A stretch of 51,959 bases of DNA, taken from contig JAGBGO010000044.1 in assembly GCA_017935905.1 (NCBI GenBank), forward strand, positions 1 through 51,959, given 5' to 3'. Every line of letters begins with the position of its first letter. Within the stretch, counting starts at the first letter, position 1. Source of the stretch: Clostridia bacterium (GTDB taxonomy: Bacteria; Bacillota; Clostridia; UBA1212; UBA1255). Positions 31,193-40,080 of the stretch are shown piece by piece. The notes under the pieces are model-generated. The model was not told the origin of the DNA and searched no databases. It was given only the letters and a program-made list of their open reading frames with translations. Position numbers and translations under genes: made by a program.

Positions 31193-33487
31193 TTACGCCT
31201 TCTCCATATCCTTCTTCCGAATCTCCACACGGCGGACTTTACCGCTGATGGTCTTGGGAAGCTCCTCTACAAACTCCACAATTCTGGGATATTTGTAAGG
31301 TGCGGTATGGGTCTTAACGTACTCTTGAATCTCTTTCTTCAAGCTGTCGGTGCCCACGGTACCTTTGGTCAGTACGATGGTCGCCTTTACAATCTGGCCG
31401 CGCACTTCATCGGGAACCGGCGTAACGGCACATTCCAAAACGTAAGGAAGCTCCATGATGACGCTTTCGATTTCGAAAGGTCCGATGCGGTAACCGGAAG
31501 ACTTGATCACGTCGTCGATACGGCCCACGTACCACAAGTAGCCGTCCTCGTCCATGGTCGCTTGGTCGCCGGTATGATAGTAGCCGTCGTGCCAAACGTC
31601 CCGGGTCTTCTCTTCGTCTAAATAATAGCCGATGAACAAACCACAAGGAGCGCCATCTTTCGTGCGGATACAAATCTCGCCTGTATCGCCGGTCTTGCAG
31701 GGATTGCCGTCGGGATCCAGCACCACAACGTCGTACAAGGGGCTGGGTTTACCCATAGAACCAATCTTCGGCGTGGAGCCAACAAAGTTTGCGATAGACA
31801 AGGTGGTCTCGGTTTGGCCGAAGCCTTCCATGATGGTAAGGCCCGTTGCCTTCTTAAACTGGTTAAATACCTCCGGATTCAATGCTTCGCCTGCGGTGGT
31901 TGCGTATTCAATGGAGGACAAGTCGTATTTGGACAAATCTTCCTTGATGAAGAAGCGGTACATAGTAGGCGGCGCACAGAAGGTGGTGATGTGGTATTTT
32001 GCAAACAGGGGTAAAATATCCTCGGAATGGAAGCGGTCGAAATCGTAGGTGAACACCGCCGCCTCACACAGCCATTGACCGTAGAGTTTGCCCCATAAAG
32101 CTTTTCCCCAACCGGTATCGGAAATGGTGAAATGAAGTCCGTTGGGATTTACGTTGTGCCAGTGTCTTGCAGTGGGGTAGTGGCCCAGTGCGTACTTGTA
32201 AGAGTGGGTAGCAATTCTGGGGTAGCCGGTAGTGCCGGAGGTAAAAAGCATCAACATCGGATCGTTTCCGCAAGGTGTTAACTCATTGCGGAAGAAGTGG
32301 GTGCTGAAACGCTCCATTTCTACGTTGAAATCACGCCAGCCTTCACGCTGGCCCCCTACTAAGATCTTAACCATACCGGGGAACTCAGAAGCGGCTTTCT
32401 CTGCTTCTGTAGCAACATCGCCGTCCGCGGTGCAGACAATTGCCTTCACGTGGGCTGCTTTGTAGCGGTAGGTGAAGTCGTGCTCTACCAACTGGTTGGT
32501 AGCGGGGATGGCGATAGCACCGATCTTGTGGAGCGCCAGCATACAGAACCAGAATTGGTAGTGGCGTTTTAACACCAGCATAACCGTGTCGCCTTTCCGG
32601 ATGCCCAGGGACTCAAAGTAGTTGGCGGTCTTCGCGGAGTAGCGCTTCATATCGTTAAAGGTAAAACGGCGCTCTTGCTTGTCATTGCTGACCCACAGCA
32701 TCGCCAGTTTATCCGGATCTTTTTGGGCGATTGCATCTACGCAGTCAAAAGCAAAATTGAACTTATCGTCATTTTGGAAGGAAATACCGTTAAATACGCC
32801 CTTCTCATCATAAGTAGACGTTACAAACTTATCTGCAACCGTTTCGTACTTTTCTTCGGCAGCGGCAACCTTGGCGGCGATGAAAGGCGCTTCCGGATAT
32901 TCTTCGCTGACTTGACCGTCCTGCGGATTCAAAACGATGGCGTGGAACTCACAGCCGCCTTCGCTGACTGCGATCATACCGTGGGGGATTAAACTGTTAT
33001 AGAAAATAGAGTCGCCCTCGTTGAGCACGTCTACGTGGTCGCCTACTTGTACTTTCAAAGAACCTTTGACGATGACGTCAAATTCCTGACCGTTGTGGGA
33101 ATTTAACTGCATAGGGGCGTTTTGCTCTTCTGCAAGATAGGGGAACTTCACCAAGAAAGGTTCTGCCAACTTATCCTTAAACTTAGGGGCTAAGTTGTTG
33201 TACACAACGCCTTTCTTCTTAATAATCTTCAAACCCTCGCCTTTACGGGTGATGGCAAAAGACGTCAAGGTGGTACTGGTTCCTTCTAACAAGTCAACCA
33301 CTTCAACACCGCAAGCCTTGGCACATTTGTAGATGAAGGTGAAACTGAAATCTGTTTCTCCTTGTTCCAAAAGCTGATAATCTGCTACGGAAACGCCGGT
33401 GAGCTTTGCTAACTCTTCTTGGGTATAACCCGTAGCCTCGCGCAGGTCTTTGATTCTGCCTGCAACCTCTTTCAAACTGTACTCCAT
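31193..33487 (-). CDS. XRE-cupin-AMP-binding fusion (acyl/aryl-CoA synthetase)
   Basis: A 764-residue three-part protein. Residues 1-60: XRE helix-turn-helix (TGYTQEELAKLTGVSVADYQ). Residues about 115-185: cupin (SHNGQEFDVIVKGSLKVQVGD, then PHGMIAV). Residues about 225-760: ANL-type adenylating domain with MLFTSGTTGYPRI, YATTAGEALN, EGFGQTET, YHTGDQATMDEDGY and a C-terminal SGKVRRVEIRKKD containing the catalytic Lys. Such XRE-cupin-ligase fusions occur in anaerobes and may sense their substrate or auto-regulate. The second T-box leader precedes it, so expression should follow the same amino-acid signal as paaK. The acid substrate is not certain; an aryl or short acyl acid is likely. The RBS AGGAG precedes the ATG. 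Confidence 0.9.
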   Translation of the reverse strand: MEYSLKEVAGRIKDLREATGYTQEELAKLTGVSVADYQLLEQGETDFSFTFIYKCAKACGVEVVDLLEGTSTTLTSFAITRKGEGLKIIKKKGVVYNNLAPKFKDKLAEPFLVKFPYLAEEQNAPMQLNSHNGQEFDVIVKGSLKVQVGDHVDVLNEGDSIFYNSLIPHGMIAVSEGGCEFHAIVLNPQDGQVSEEYPEAPFIAAKVAAAEEKYETVADKFVTSTYDEKGVFNGISFQNDDKFNFAFDCVDAIAQKDPDKLAMLWVSNDKQERRFTFNDMKRYSAKTANYFESLGIRKGDTVMLVLKRHYQFWFCMLALHKIGAIAIPATNQLVEHDFTYRYKAAHVKAIVCTADGDVATEAEKAASEFPGMVKILVGGQREGWRDFNVEMERFSTHFFRNELTPCGNDPMLMLFTSGTTGYPRIATHSYKYALGHYPTARHWHNVNPNGLHFTISDTGWGKALWGKLYGQWLCEAAVFTYDFDRFHSEDILPLFAKYHITTFCAPPTMYRFFIKEDLSKYDLSSIEYATTAGEALNPEVFNQFKKATGLTIMEGFGQTETTLSIANFVGSTPKIGSMGKPSPLYDVVVLDPDGNPCKTGDTGEICIRTKDGAPCGLFIGYYLDEEKTRDVWHDGYYHTGDQATMDEDGYLWYVGRIDDVIKSSGYRIGPFEIESVIMELPYVLECAVTPVPDEVRGQIVKATIVLTKGTVGTDSLKKEIQEYVKTHTAPYKYPRIVEFVEELPKTISGKVRRVEIRKKDMEKA

Positions 33488-33541
33488 TTCTTTTTGCTCC
33501 TTTCCTGCCTAATATGGAATTTATACGGCAATGAATAAAAC

Positions 33542-33822
33542 AAAAAACTCGTCTCAAAATTATCTTTTGAGACGAGTTATAAACCCGCGGTACCACTCAA
33601 ATTGCGAAATCGAAATTTCGCCACTTTCCGAACTCAAACAAGTCCTTTGCCTTTACGCAGCATTACGGAAGAAGTCTACTTGCTAAATAAGCTTTCGGTT
33701 CTTCGACTCAGAAGTGATGGGTCTTTGGAATATATTGCGATTGCCTCGCACCTACCGGCAACTCTCTTCACGCGCTACACACCGACCGTCTTCGTCAACG
33801 TCGTTTGTGATATTCAATTGCA
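33542..33822 (-). ncRNA. T-box leader, second copy (compatible with tRNA-Phe)
   Basis: Read on the minus strand: AGAGAGTTGCCGGTAGGTGC and GAGGCAAT, nearly identical to the leader at 28.9 kb; T-box GAGTGGTACCGCGGG (33598-33584), with TGGT for an ACCA end; terminator AACTCGTCTCAAAA with its complement and TTTTTT (ending 33542). TTC at 33730-33728 follows the distal stem as in the first leader. The two are clear paralogues, presumably with the same specificity. Confidence 0.9.
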
Positions 33823-33828
33823 AGACGT

Positions 33829-33857
33829 ATTGTACACCTGTAAATTTTCCTTGTCAA
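33829..33857 (-). promoter_or_regulatory. Promoter of second T-box transcript
   Basis: Minus strand: TTGACA (33857-33852), 17 bases, TACAAT (33834-33829). A near-consensus housekeeping promoter. Confidence 0.9.
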
Positions 33858-33970
33858 CAATTTTTTTGAAGATGTCAAATAAATCTTATTTTTAAGCAAA
33901 ATCTTTATAGCGCACCGGGGGAAGTGCGTGCTACCATTAAAGAACCATCAAGCAAAGGAGCACAATCAAT

Positions 33971-35659
33971 ATGCATGATTTCACTTTATCCCATTTGACC
34001 GCAATTGACGGTGTCGGCAGACGTCTTCCGGAAATTTCCGGCTATCGGTCGGATAAATCCGTAGGGCTGTTTTATTTTCTCTGGCACGGTCAACACGAAC
34101 CGAGGAATACCGTGAGAAATGTAACAGAATTGCTCAAATCCAATTATGCAGATTTATTCGATCGAGACCCGCAGAACCCGGTTGTGCCCAAAGATGCGTG
34201 GTTGCACGTCCATGAACCTTTGTACGGATATTACAATAGTTTGGATGAATGGGTGATGCGCAAGCATATTGAACTGTTTATTGCCGCGGGCTTGGATTTT
34301 GTGACCTTTGACTTCACCAACGGCTTTTATTATGACGGGCCTTTGCAGAATTTCCTGAAAATTTTGAGGGAATATAAGGATGCCGGATGGAACGTGCCCA
34401 AAGTGTCTTTCTATCTGTGGATTAAAGGGAATGAACTAGCTCACCGTTTGCTGGAGGAGGTTTATCATAAAGAAGAATATCAAGATTTGGTATTCTATAC
34501 AAACAATGGCAAGCCCCTTTTGATCGGCAGCTTGCAATATGATGCCGGCAAGTTTGGAGAACTGTTAGATCCGGAAATTTTAGATTACTTTGACGTGCGT
34601 CAATCGGCGGTGATGTATGCCAATGAGGAGGATGACCTCCTGTGGCCTTATTGGCAGTTTAAACGGGACTGGAAAGTTTACAAAGATATGGTGAACGTTT
34701 CTTCCGCGCAGGCAGGAAACGCATTTAGTTTTGCCTATTCGCCGGCGGAGCCGCCTTACAATAACGAAGTACATGGTCGTGGCTGGTCCTCCAAACATCC
34801 TGTAAATGGCGACGTACAAGCTATCTTACGGGGGGAGAATGCCCAAGAAGGTTGGGACAATGCCATCGCCAAAGATCCGGACATCATTTTCATCTGTGGC
34901 TGGAACGAATGGGTGGTGCAAAAACAATTTTTACCCGACGGCAAGCCCCACTACACCGACAACTTCTCCGTAGAATGCTCCCGGGATATCGAGATGCTGC
35001 GAGCCGCCACGTACGTTCCGGACGGTAAGGGCGGTTACCGGGAAGAAGGCTTTGGCGACAATTTCTATATGCAACTAGCGTACAATATCCGTAAATTCAA
35101 GGGGATTTCGGGCGCGGCCCCGGCAGCAGGTAAAATGCAGATCGATATTCATGGGGATTTGGCCCAGTGGGATGCTGTCAAGGGAAAATACTTGGCGCTA
35201 TCTACGGAGAAAAAAGCCCGCAATGCCCAGGGTTTCTACGACGGGTTGATTTATACCCAGGCGGCCCCGGAGAATGTAATTGAACACGTGCAAGTTGCCC
35301 ACGACAGTGAGCATATATATTTTAAGATTACCGCCAAGAAAGCCATAGAAACCGACCTGCGCGTATACCTGGGTGTGGAAGGTTCTGCCCGGGCATCCTG
35401 GTGCGGATTCCATTATGTGGTGCAGGGAAGTACCGTTTCCAATTTTGCGGGAGAGACGGTGGGCGCTGTTTCTCGGGATCTTCGGGAAAATGTACTTCAA
35501 ATCGCTGTCCCAAGCAGTGCCTTGGAACTTCCCGCAGATGGTTTCGAAATTACCTTCAAAATCGCAGACGGTGTAGAGAAAACGGAAGATATTCTGGATT
35601 ACTACGTATCCGGAGAGGTTTTCCCGGTAGGTCGTTACGCTTACCTTTACAAAGCCTGA
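33971..35659 (+). CDS. GH99-like glycoside hydrolase, cytosolic form
   Basis: A 562-residue protein without a signal peptide. Residues 1-380 form a GH71/GH99/WbsX-like barrel: VGLFYFLWHGQH at the first strand, DFTNGFYYDGP, VSFYLWIKGN and FICGWNEWVVQK with a WNEW motif resembling the catalytic end of GH99 enzymes. Residues about 395-562 form a CBM9-like beta-sandwich (IDIHGDLAQWD to FPVGRYAYLY). GH99 enzymes cleave internal alpha-mannosides; substrate here is not proven. A close paralogue with export signals lies at 36651-38702. The ATG follows AAAGGAG. The stop is one base from the convergent AraC gene. Confidence 0.8.
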   Translation: MHDFTLSHLTAIDGVGRRLPEISGYRSDKSVGLFYFLWHGQHEPRNTVRNVTELLKSNYADLFDRDPQNPVVPKDAWLHVHEPLYGYYNSLDEWVMRKHIELFIAAGLDFVTFDFTNGFYYDGPLQNFLKILREYKDAGWNVPKVSFYLWIKGNELAHRLLEEVYHKEEYQDLVFYTNNGKPLLIGSLQYDAGKFGELLDPEILDYFDVRQSAVMYANEEDDLLWPYWQFKRDWKVYKDMVNVSSAQAGNAFSFAYSPAEPPYNNEVHGRGWSSKHPVNGDVQAILRGENAQEGWDNAIAKDPDIIFICGWNEWVVQKQFLPDGKPHYTDNFSVECSRDIEMLRAATYVPDGKGGYREEGFGDNFYMQLAYNIRKFKGISGAAPAAGKMQIDIHGDLAQWDAVKGKYLALSTEKKARNAQGFYDGLIYTQAAPENVIEHVQVAHDSEHIYFKITAKKAIETDLRVYLGVEGSARASWCGFHYVVQGSTVSNFAGETVGAVSRDLRENVLQIAVPSSALELPADGFEITFKIADGVEKTEDILDYYVSGEVFPVGRYAYLYKA

Positions 35660-35660
35660 T

Positions 35661-36530
35661 TTAGAAAGAGCGTCGGTAGGACAAGGGCGTGGAGCCTTTC
35701 AGTTGTTTGAAAACTTTAATGAAATAAGATACGTTATTGAACCCGCAGTCGAAGGCTACGTCCATAATACTTTTGTTGGTGGAAAGCAGCATTCGCTCCG
35801 CTTGATTGACGCGGACAAAGTTCAGGTATTCCTTGAAACTCTTACCGGTAATGGCTTTGAAGCTACGGGAAAAATAACTGTAACTGACGTTCAGCGCGGT
35901 ACAACATTTTTGCGCATCAATCTCTTCTCCATAATGGTGGTTGATATAGTAAATGGTTTTGTAAATACGGGCGGTATTCTCTCCGCTTCCCCGCAAACCT
36001 TCGGGTTCTTCTTCGTTCTGGAAAATGTCTCGCAGAATTTCCAGCACGATTTGGATACCGCCGATCTTTAAAGATAAATCTCTGCAAGGGTCGCTGCTGG
36101 TGAAGAGATTGATTTGCTTCTCGAAGGCCTCCCGAATGGGGGAGTTTTCTAATTCCTCCCGCGTCCAATGGCATTTGCCGCCTTCTAAAACAAGGCGAAG
36201 CAAATATTCGGCGGCTCTGTCTTTGGAGGCCAACTCATACAGTACGGAGGGCTTAATCATCAGGACGTAATAGCGATTCCAATCCGTTTCCCGGGATACG
36301 ATTTTGTGCACGGTGTTGGAGCGAAACAACATTAAATCCCCTTGCTTCACCAAATAATGTTGCTCATTGATATAGAAATCGTGATTGCCGGCAGTGACGT
36401 AAATCATCTCCACCGCTTCGTGCAGGTGACTATGGGTTGCCACACTAAACCGAGGAACCCCGTGCAGAAAGAAGGCGGTGCCATTTTCCGCCAATTGCGC
36501 ATTTTCCTGTTCTATAAAATAGTTGTCCAT
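35661..36530 (-). CDS. AraC-family regulator
   Basis: A 289-residue protein. An N-terminal cupin (residues about 25-95, HSHLHEAVEMIYVTAG, QGDLMLFRSNTVH) binds the effector, probably a sugar. Two C-terminal HTHs (residues about 190-285) end in GFNNVSYFIKVFKQLKGSTPLSYR, the AraC signature. The start at 36530 is set by GGAGGAG; the longer ORF lacks an RBS. It stands between two GH99-like genes and is divergent from the exported one. Direct repeats of TAGCAAA in that spacer are the likely binding sites. It probably activates the glycan locus. Confidence 0.93.
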   Translation of the reverse strand: MDNYFIEQENAQLAENGTAFFLHGVPRFSVATHSHLHEAVEMIYVTAGNHDFYINEQHYLVKQGDLMLFRSNTVHKIVSRETDWNRYYVLMIKPSVLYELASKDRAAEYLLRLVLEGGKCHWTREELENSPIREAFEKQINLFTSSDPCRDLSLKIGGIQIVLEILRDIFQNEEEPEGLRGSGENTARIYKTIYYINHHYGEEIDAQKCCTALNVSYSYFSRSFKAITGKSFKEYLNFVRVNQAERMLLSTNKSIMDVAFDCGFNNVSYFIKVFKQLKGSTPLSYRRSF

Positions 36531-36555
36531 CTCGGAAACTCCTCCTGCTACAGAA

Positions 36556-36597
36556 TAGCAAATTTTTTGCATTTCATAGCAAAATTATTGTAGCATA
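36556..36597. promoter_or_regulatory. Candidate AraC operator (TAGCAAA direct repeats)
   Basis: TAGCAAA at 36556-36562 and 36577-36583 are 21 bases apart, two helical turns, the usual half-site spacing for AraC-type proteins. A partial third copy, TAGCATA, is at 36591. They lie between the divergent araC-like and GH99-like genes. Confidence 0.7.
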
Positions 36598-36650
36598 GTT
36601 TCGGGTAAAATGGTACTATTATTTTATCTTGAAGAAATGAGGCTGAGTGA

Positions 36651-38702
36651 ATGAAACGTTTTCTATCTTTAGTTGTATTTTTTTGTATATGTTTGACGTG
36701 CTGTATCCCCGGCTTGAATGATACGAAGGCCAATGCGGCAAACGTAGACCCTCACGAGTTTACGCTTACGCACTTGACGGCAACCGATGCGGTAGGCAGA
36801 ACGCTACCGGCTATTTCCGGTTACAAAACGGACAAGGACGTAGGTGTTTTCTATTTCCTGTGGCACGGTCAGCACGTAAGCAAGAACAACGGCGGCGATA
36901 CAGTGCGCAACGTAACGGAACTGCTCAAAACGAATTACAACGATTTATTTGATAAAGATCCGGAGAACAGCGTGGTGCCCAAAGATGCATGGTTGCACGT
37001 AAACGAGCCTCTGTACGGATATTACAACAGTACGGACGAGTGGGTTATGCGCAAGCATATTGAACTGTTTATCGCAGCCGGTGTGGATTTCGTAATGTTT
37101 GATTTTACCAACGGTTACGCTTATATCCAACCTTTATATAATTTCTTGGATTTGCTATTGGAATACAAGGCTGCCGGTTGGGACGTACCGGAGGTCTCCT
37201 TTTATTTGTGGGTCAAAGGCAACAACATTATTAAGCAACATTTGATGAAGAAAGTATATACCAATGAAAAGTACAAAGATTTGGTCTATTCTGCCGACGG
37301 CAAGAAACCCTTGATCGTGGCATCGCTGGAGCTGGATGGACAGCAGTTGGGTCAAAAGTTGGATCAGCAATACTTAGACTATTTTGACGTGCGCCAATCT
37401 GCCGTTATGTACAGTAAAGATCACGATGTTTTGTGGCCTTACTGGCAGTTTAAGCGGGACTGGAAAGTTTACAAGGATATGGTGAACGTTTCCGGCGCTC
37501 AAGCACAGGCGGCCTTTAGTTTTGCCTATGAGTGTGCACCGGGATACACCGGAGAAGTCCACGGAAGGGGATGGTCTTCATCGAATCCTAAGAATGGCGA
37601 CGTGCAGGCGATTCTTCGGGGAGACAACATTCAGGAAGGCTGGGACAATGCCATTGCAAAAGATCCGGACATTGTGTTCGTTTGCGGCTGGAATGAGTGG
37701 GTGGTACAAAAGGCCTTTTTACCCGACGGATTCCCCCATTATACCGACAATTTCTCCGTGGAATTTTCCCGGGATATAGAAATGTTGAAATCTGCTACCT
37801 ATGTATCTGACGGCAAAGGTGGCTACAAAGAAGAAGGTTTCGGTGATAACTATTACTTGCAGCTTGCCTACAATATCCGTCGTTTTAAGGGGATTGCGGC
37901 AACCAAGAATGATTACCCGGACAAAGTATCCATTGATATTCAAGGGGATCTTGCCCAGTGGAACAAAGTAAAGGAAACGTATTTGGCGCTTTCCACCAAT
38001 AAAGAAGCCCGGGATGCTAAAGGTTTCTATTTGGGCACCACTTACAAGCAGGCGGCACCGGACAACGTGATTGAGAACGTACAAGTGGCGTACGATGATC
38101 ACAACGTATATTTTAAGATTACGGCCACGGATACGATTACAAAATATAAGAAAGGCGCTTCCAACTGGATGAATTTGTACGTTGGAGTAGAGGGTTCTGA
38201 CAAAGCCGCATGGTCTACTTTTAACTACGTGATTAACCGCAGCCCCGACGGAAACGGAAAGACGACGGTGGAGCATTTTACCAAGAACGGTGCCTACACG
38301 TTGGCAAAATCGGGAGAGGCGTCCTACAGTTTAAGCGGCAAAGTGCTTCAAATTGCCGTGCCCAGAAGTGTGTTGGGCATTACAAAAGATGCTTTCAACC
38401 TTACGTTTAAGGTTGCAGACGGCGTGAAAGACACAGACAATATTTTGGATTATTACGTAACCGGTGACGTATTCCCCGTAGGTCGCTATGCGTATACGTA
38501 TCAAACGACGTATTCAGCATCTGCCCCCATGCCTACGAATCCGCCGAGTACCCAAACACAGGCGCCTGCGCAAACGCCTGACTGCGATGCCGAGAATGAT
38601 AACGGTCTTGTGATTGGTGTTGTTGCAGGTGGCGCAGTTATCATAGTGGCTGCTGTGGTTGTTATTCTGGTGGTTTGCTTCAAGAAAAAGAAAGAGGACT
38701 AA
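36651..38702 (+). CDS. GH99-like glycoside hydrolase, surface-anchored form
   Basis: A 683-residue protein with a signal peptide (residues 1-27), the same barrel and beta-sandwich domains as the enzyme at 33971-35659 (very similar throughout, including DAWLHVNEPLYGYYNS and VCGWNEWVVQK), then a Thr/Pro/Gln linker (APMPTNPPSTQTQAP) and a C-terminal membrane helix with KKKKED tail. The C-terminal anchor keeps the enzyme on the cell surface; it is not an LPXTG motif. It is divergent from araC. The pair suggests partial digestion outside followed by completion inside. Confidence 0.82.
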   Translation: MKRFLSLVVFFCICLTCCIPGLNDTKANAANVDPHEFTLTHLTATDAVGRTLPAISGYKTDKDVGVFYFLWHGQHVSKNNGGDTVRNVTELLKTNYNDLFDKDPENSVVPKDAWLHVNEPLYGYYNSTDEWVMRKHIELFIAAGVDFVMFDFTNGYAYIQPLYNFLDLLLEYKAAGWDVPEVSFYLWVKGNNIIKQHLMKKVYTNEKYKDLVYSADGKKPLIVASLELDGQQLGQKLDQQYLDYFDVRQSAVMYSKDHDVLWPYWQFKRDWKVYKDMVNVSGAQAQAAFSFAYECAPGYTGEVHGRGWSSSNPKNGDVQAILRGDNIQEGWDNAIAKDPDIVFVCGWNEWVVQKAFLPDGFPHYTDNFSVEFSRDIEMLKSATYVSDGKGGYKEEGFGDNYYLQLAYNIRRFKGIAATKNDYPDKVSIDIQGDLAQWNKVKETYLALSTNKEARDAKGFYLGTTYKQAAPDNVIENVQVAYDDHNVYFKITATDTITKYKKGASNWMNLYVGVEGSDKAAWSTFNYVINRSPDGNGKTTVEHFTKNGAYTLAKSGEASYSLSGKVLQIAVPRSVLGITKDAFNLTFKVADGVKDTDNILDYYVTGDVFPVGRYAYTYQTTYSASAPMPTNPPSTQTQAPAQTPDCDAENDNGLVIGVVAGGAVIIVAAVVVILVVCFKKKKED

Positions 38703-38706
38703 TTTT

Positions 38707-39939
38707 ATGCAACAATATATTGACGCCATTCGAGGGTATTCCGCAAAGAACTATGGTAAAATGGTTCGGGAACCCAAAGGGTATTTGAAATATCCATTTA
38801 TTGTGCCGGGGAGCGAAAGTTACGGCCATTGTTTGTGGGACTGGGACAGTTGGCTGACCGATATTGCGGTTCGGCAGATTATGCTGGACAACGGGGTGGA
38901 AGATGAATATTTTACCCGTAGCGAGAAGGGCTGTGTCTTGAATTTCCTGGAATTGATGGAAGAAGACGGAAGAACCATGATTGTGGCGCTTCCGGACCGG
39001 GTTGAACTGTTTGATGAAGGGGGCAATATTCATAAGCCTTGCCTCGTTCAACATGCGGCGTTCATTACCCAAGTTCACGGGGAAGATGCACAGTGGCTTC
39101 GCCCCTATATAGAGAAGTTCGACCGATTCTTGGGGTACTATATGCAGCATTGTCGCCACGAAGCTACCGGCTTATATTTTTGGCTGAACGATACGGCCAT
39201 TGGGGTAGACAATGACCCTTGTACCTTCTATCGACCTTTCGGCAGTTCTGCATCTATTTATTTGAACTGTTTGATGTACAAAGAGTTGCTGGCGATGGTG
39301 TATTTGTGCAATCTTTTACACCTTCCGGCGGCGAAATACCAAGGGGAAGCGGATGCCCTCAAAAAGGCAATCCAAACCCATTTGTGGGATGAACGGGACG
39401 GATTCTATTACAGTGCGGACTTGAATTTGCTGCCGGTGGATCCGGATCAAATTCTGCATTCCGGCGCCCCCAGACACTGGCACTGCTTAATTCAGCGCAT
39501 TGATGTTTGGTCCGGCTTTATGGCCATGTGGGCAGGGATTGCCACGAAGGAGCAGGCGGCCAGAATGGTGGCCCGCATGGAGGATCCGAACACGTTCCGA
39601 AGCTCTTATGGTATTCGGTCTTTGTCTAAAATGGAAGCTATGTACAATCCCATTAAGAGCGGCAATCCTTCTTGCTGGCTGGGACCCATTTGGGGTATCG
39701 GCAACTGGATGTGTTTCGTTGGTTTGCTGAATTACGGCTATGAGGCAGAGGCTAAGAAATTGTGCGAGGATACAATCGGTCTCTTTGGTCGGGATATTTT
39801 GGCTTGCGGGGAGATGCACGAATATTACCACCCGGATACGGGAGAGGGTCAGAATAATCAAGGTTTCCAAAGCTGGAATTTCTTAGTCAACAATATGATT
39901 GCTTGGTACGAGGGAAAGAATTTCGTGCAGGGATTCTAA
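38707..39939 (+). CDS. GH63-like (alpha/alpha)6-barrel glycosidase
   Basis: A 410-residue cytosolic enzyme. GHCLWDWDSWLTDIAV near residue 38, SGNPSCWLGPIWGIGNW near 320 and EYYHPDTGEG with NQGFQSWNFL near 380 are the conserved clusters of GH63 (YgjK, mannosylglycerate hydrolase) and trehalase-like enzymes, with Asp as acid and Glu as base. It begins five bases after the surface GH99 gene, so they are co-transcribed, and probably trims the imported oligosaccharide from its non-reducing end. The RBS is AGAGGAC. The longer ORF from 38659 overlaps the previous gene and lacks an RBS. Confidence 0.85.
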   Translation: MQQYIDAIRGYSAKNYGKMVREPKGYLKYPFIVPGSESYGHCLWDWDSWLTDIAVRQIMLDNGVEDEYFTRSEKGCVLNFLELMEEDGRTMIVALPDRVELFDEGGNIHKPCLVQHAAFITQVHGEDAQWLRPYIEKFDRFLGYYMQHCRHEATGLYFWLNDTAIGVDNDPCTFYRPFGSSASIYLNCLMYKELLAMVYLCNLLHLPAAKYQGEADALKKAIQTHLWDERDGFYYSADLNLLPVDPDQILHSGAPRHWHCLIQRIDVWSGFMAMWAGIATKEQAARMVARMEDPNTFRSSYGIRSLSKMEAMYNPIKSGNPSCWLGPIWGIGNWMCFVGLLNYGYEAEAKKLCEDTIGLFGRDILACGEMHEYYHPDTGEGQNNQGFQSWNFLVNNMIAWYEGKNFVQGF

Positions 39940-39996
39940 AAAAAGTCAGTTTAATATTTGTCTACTTTTCACATATAATTTGACTGGTATTCTAAC

Positions 39997-40028
39997 ACGC
40001 TGTGTGATACAATAAGTACATACAGCGT
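39997..40028 (+). promoter_or_regulatory. Inverted repeat around a -10 box
   Basis: ACGCTGT (39997-40003) and ACAGCGT (40022-40028) flank TACAAT (40008-40013) upstream of the second GH99-like pair. A TTGACT lies at 39980 but at 22 bases it is too far for a normal -35. The arrangement suggests a repressor operator over a regulated promoter; RNA hairpin is the alternative. Confidence 0.55.
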
Positions 40029-40080
40029 ATTTTGATTGAATATCAACATATTATGAAGAGAAAGCGAGGCTCTGTTTTCT

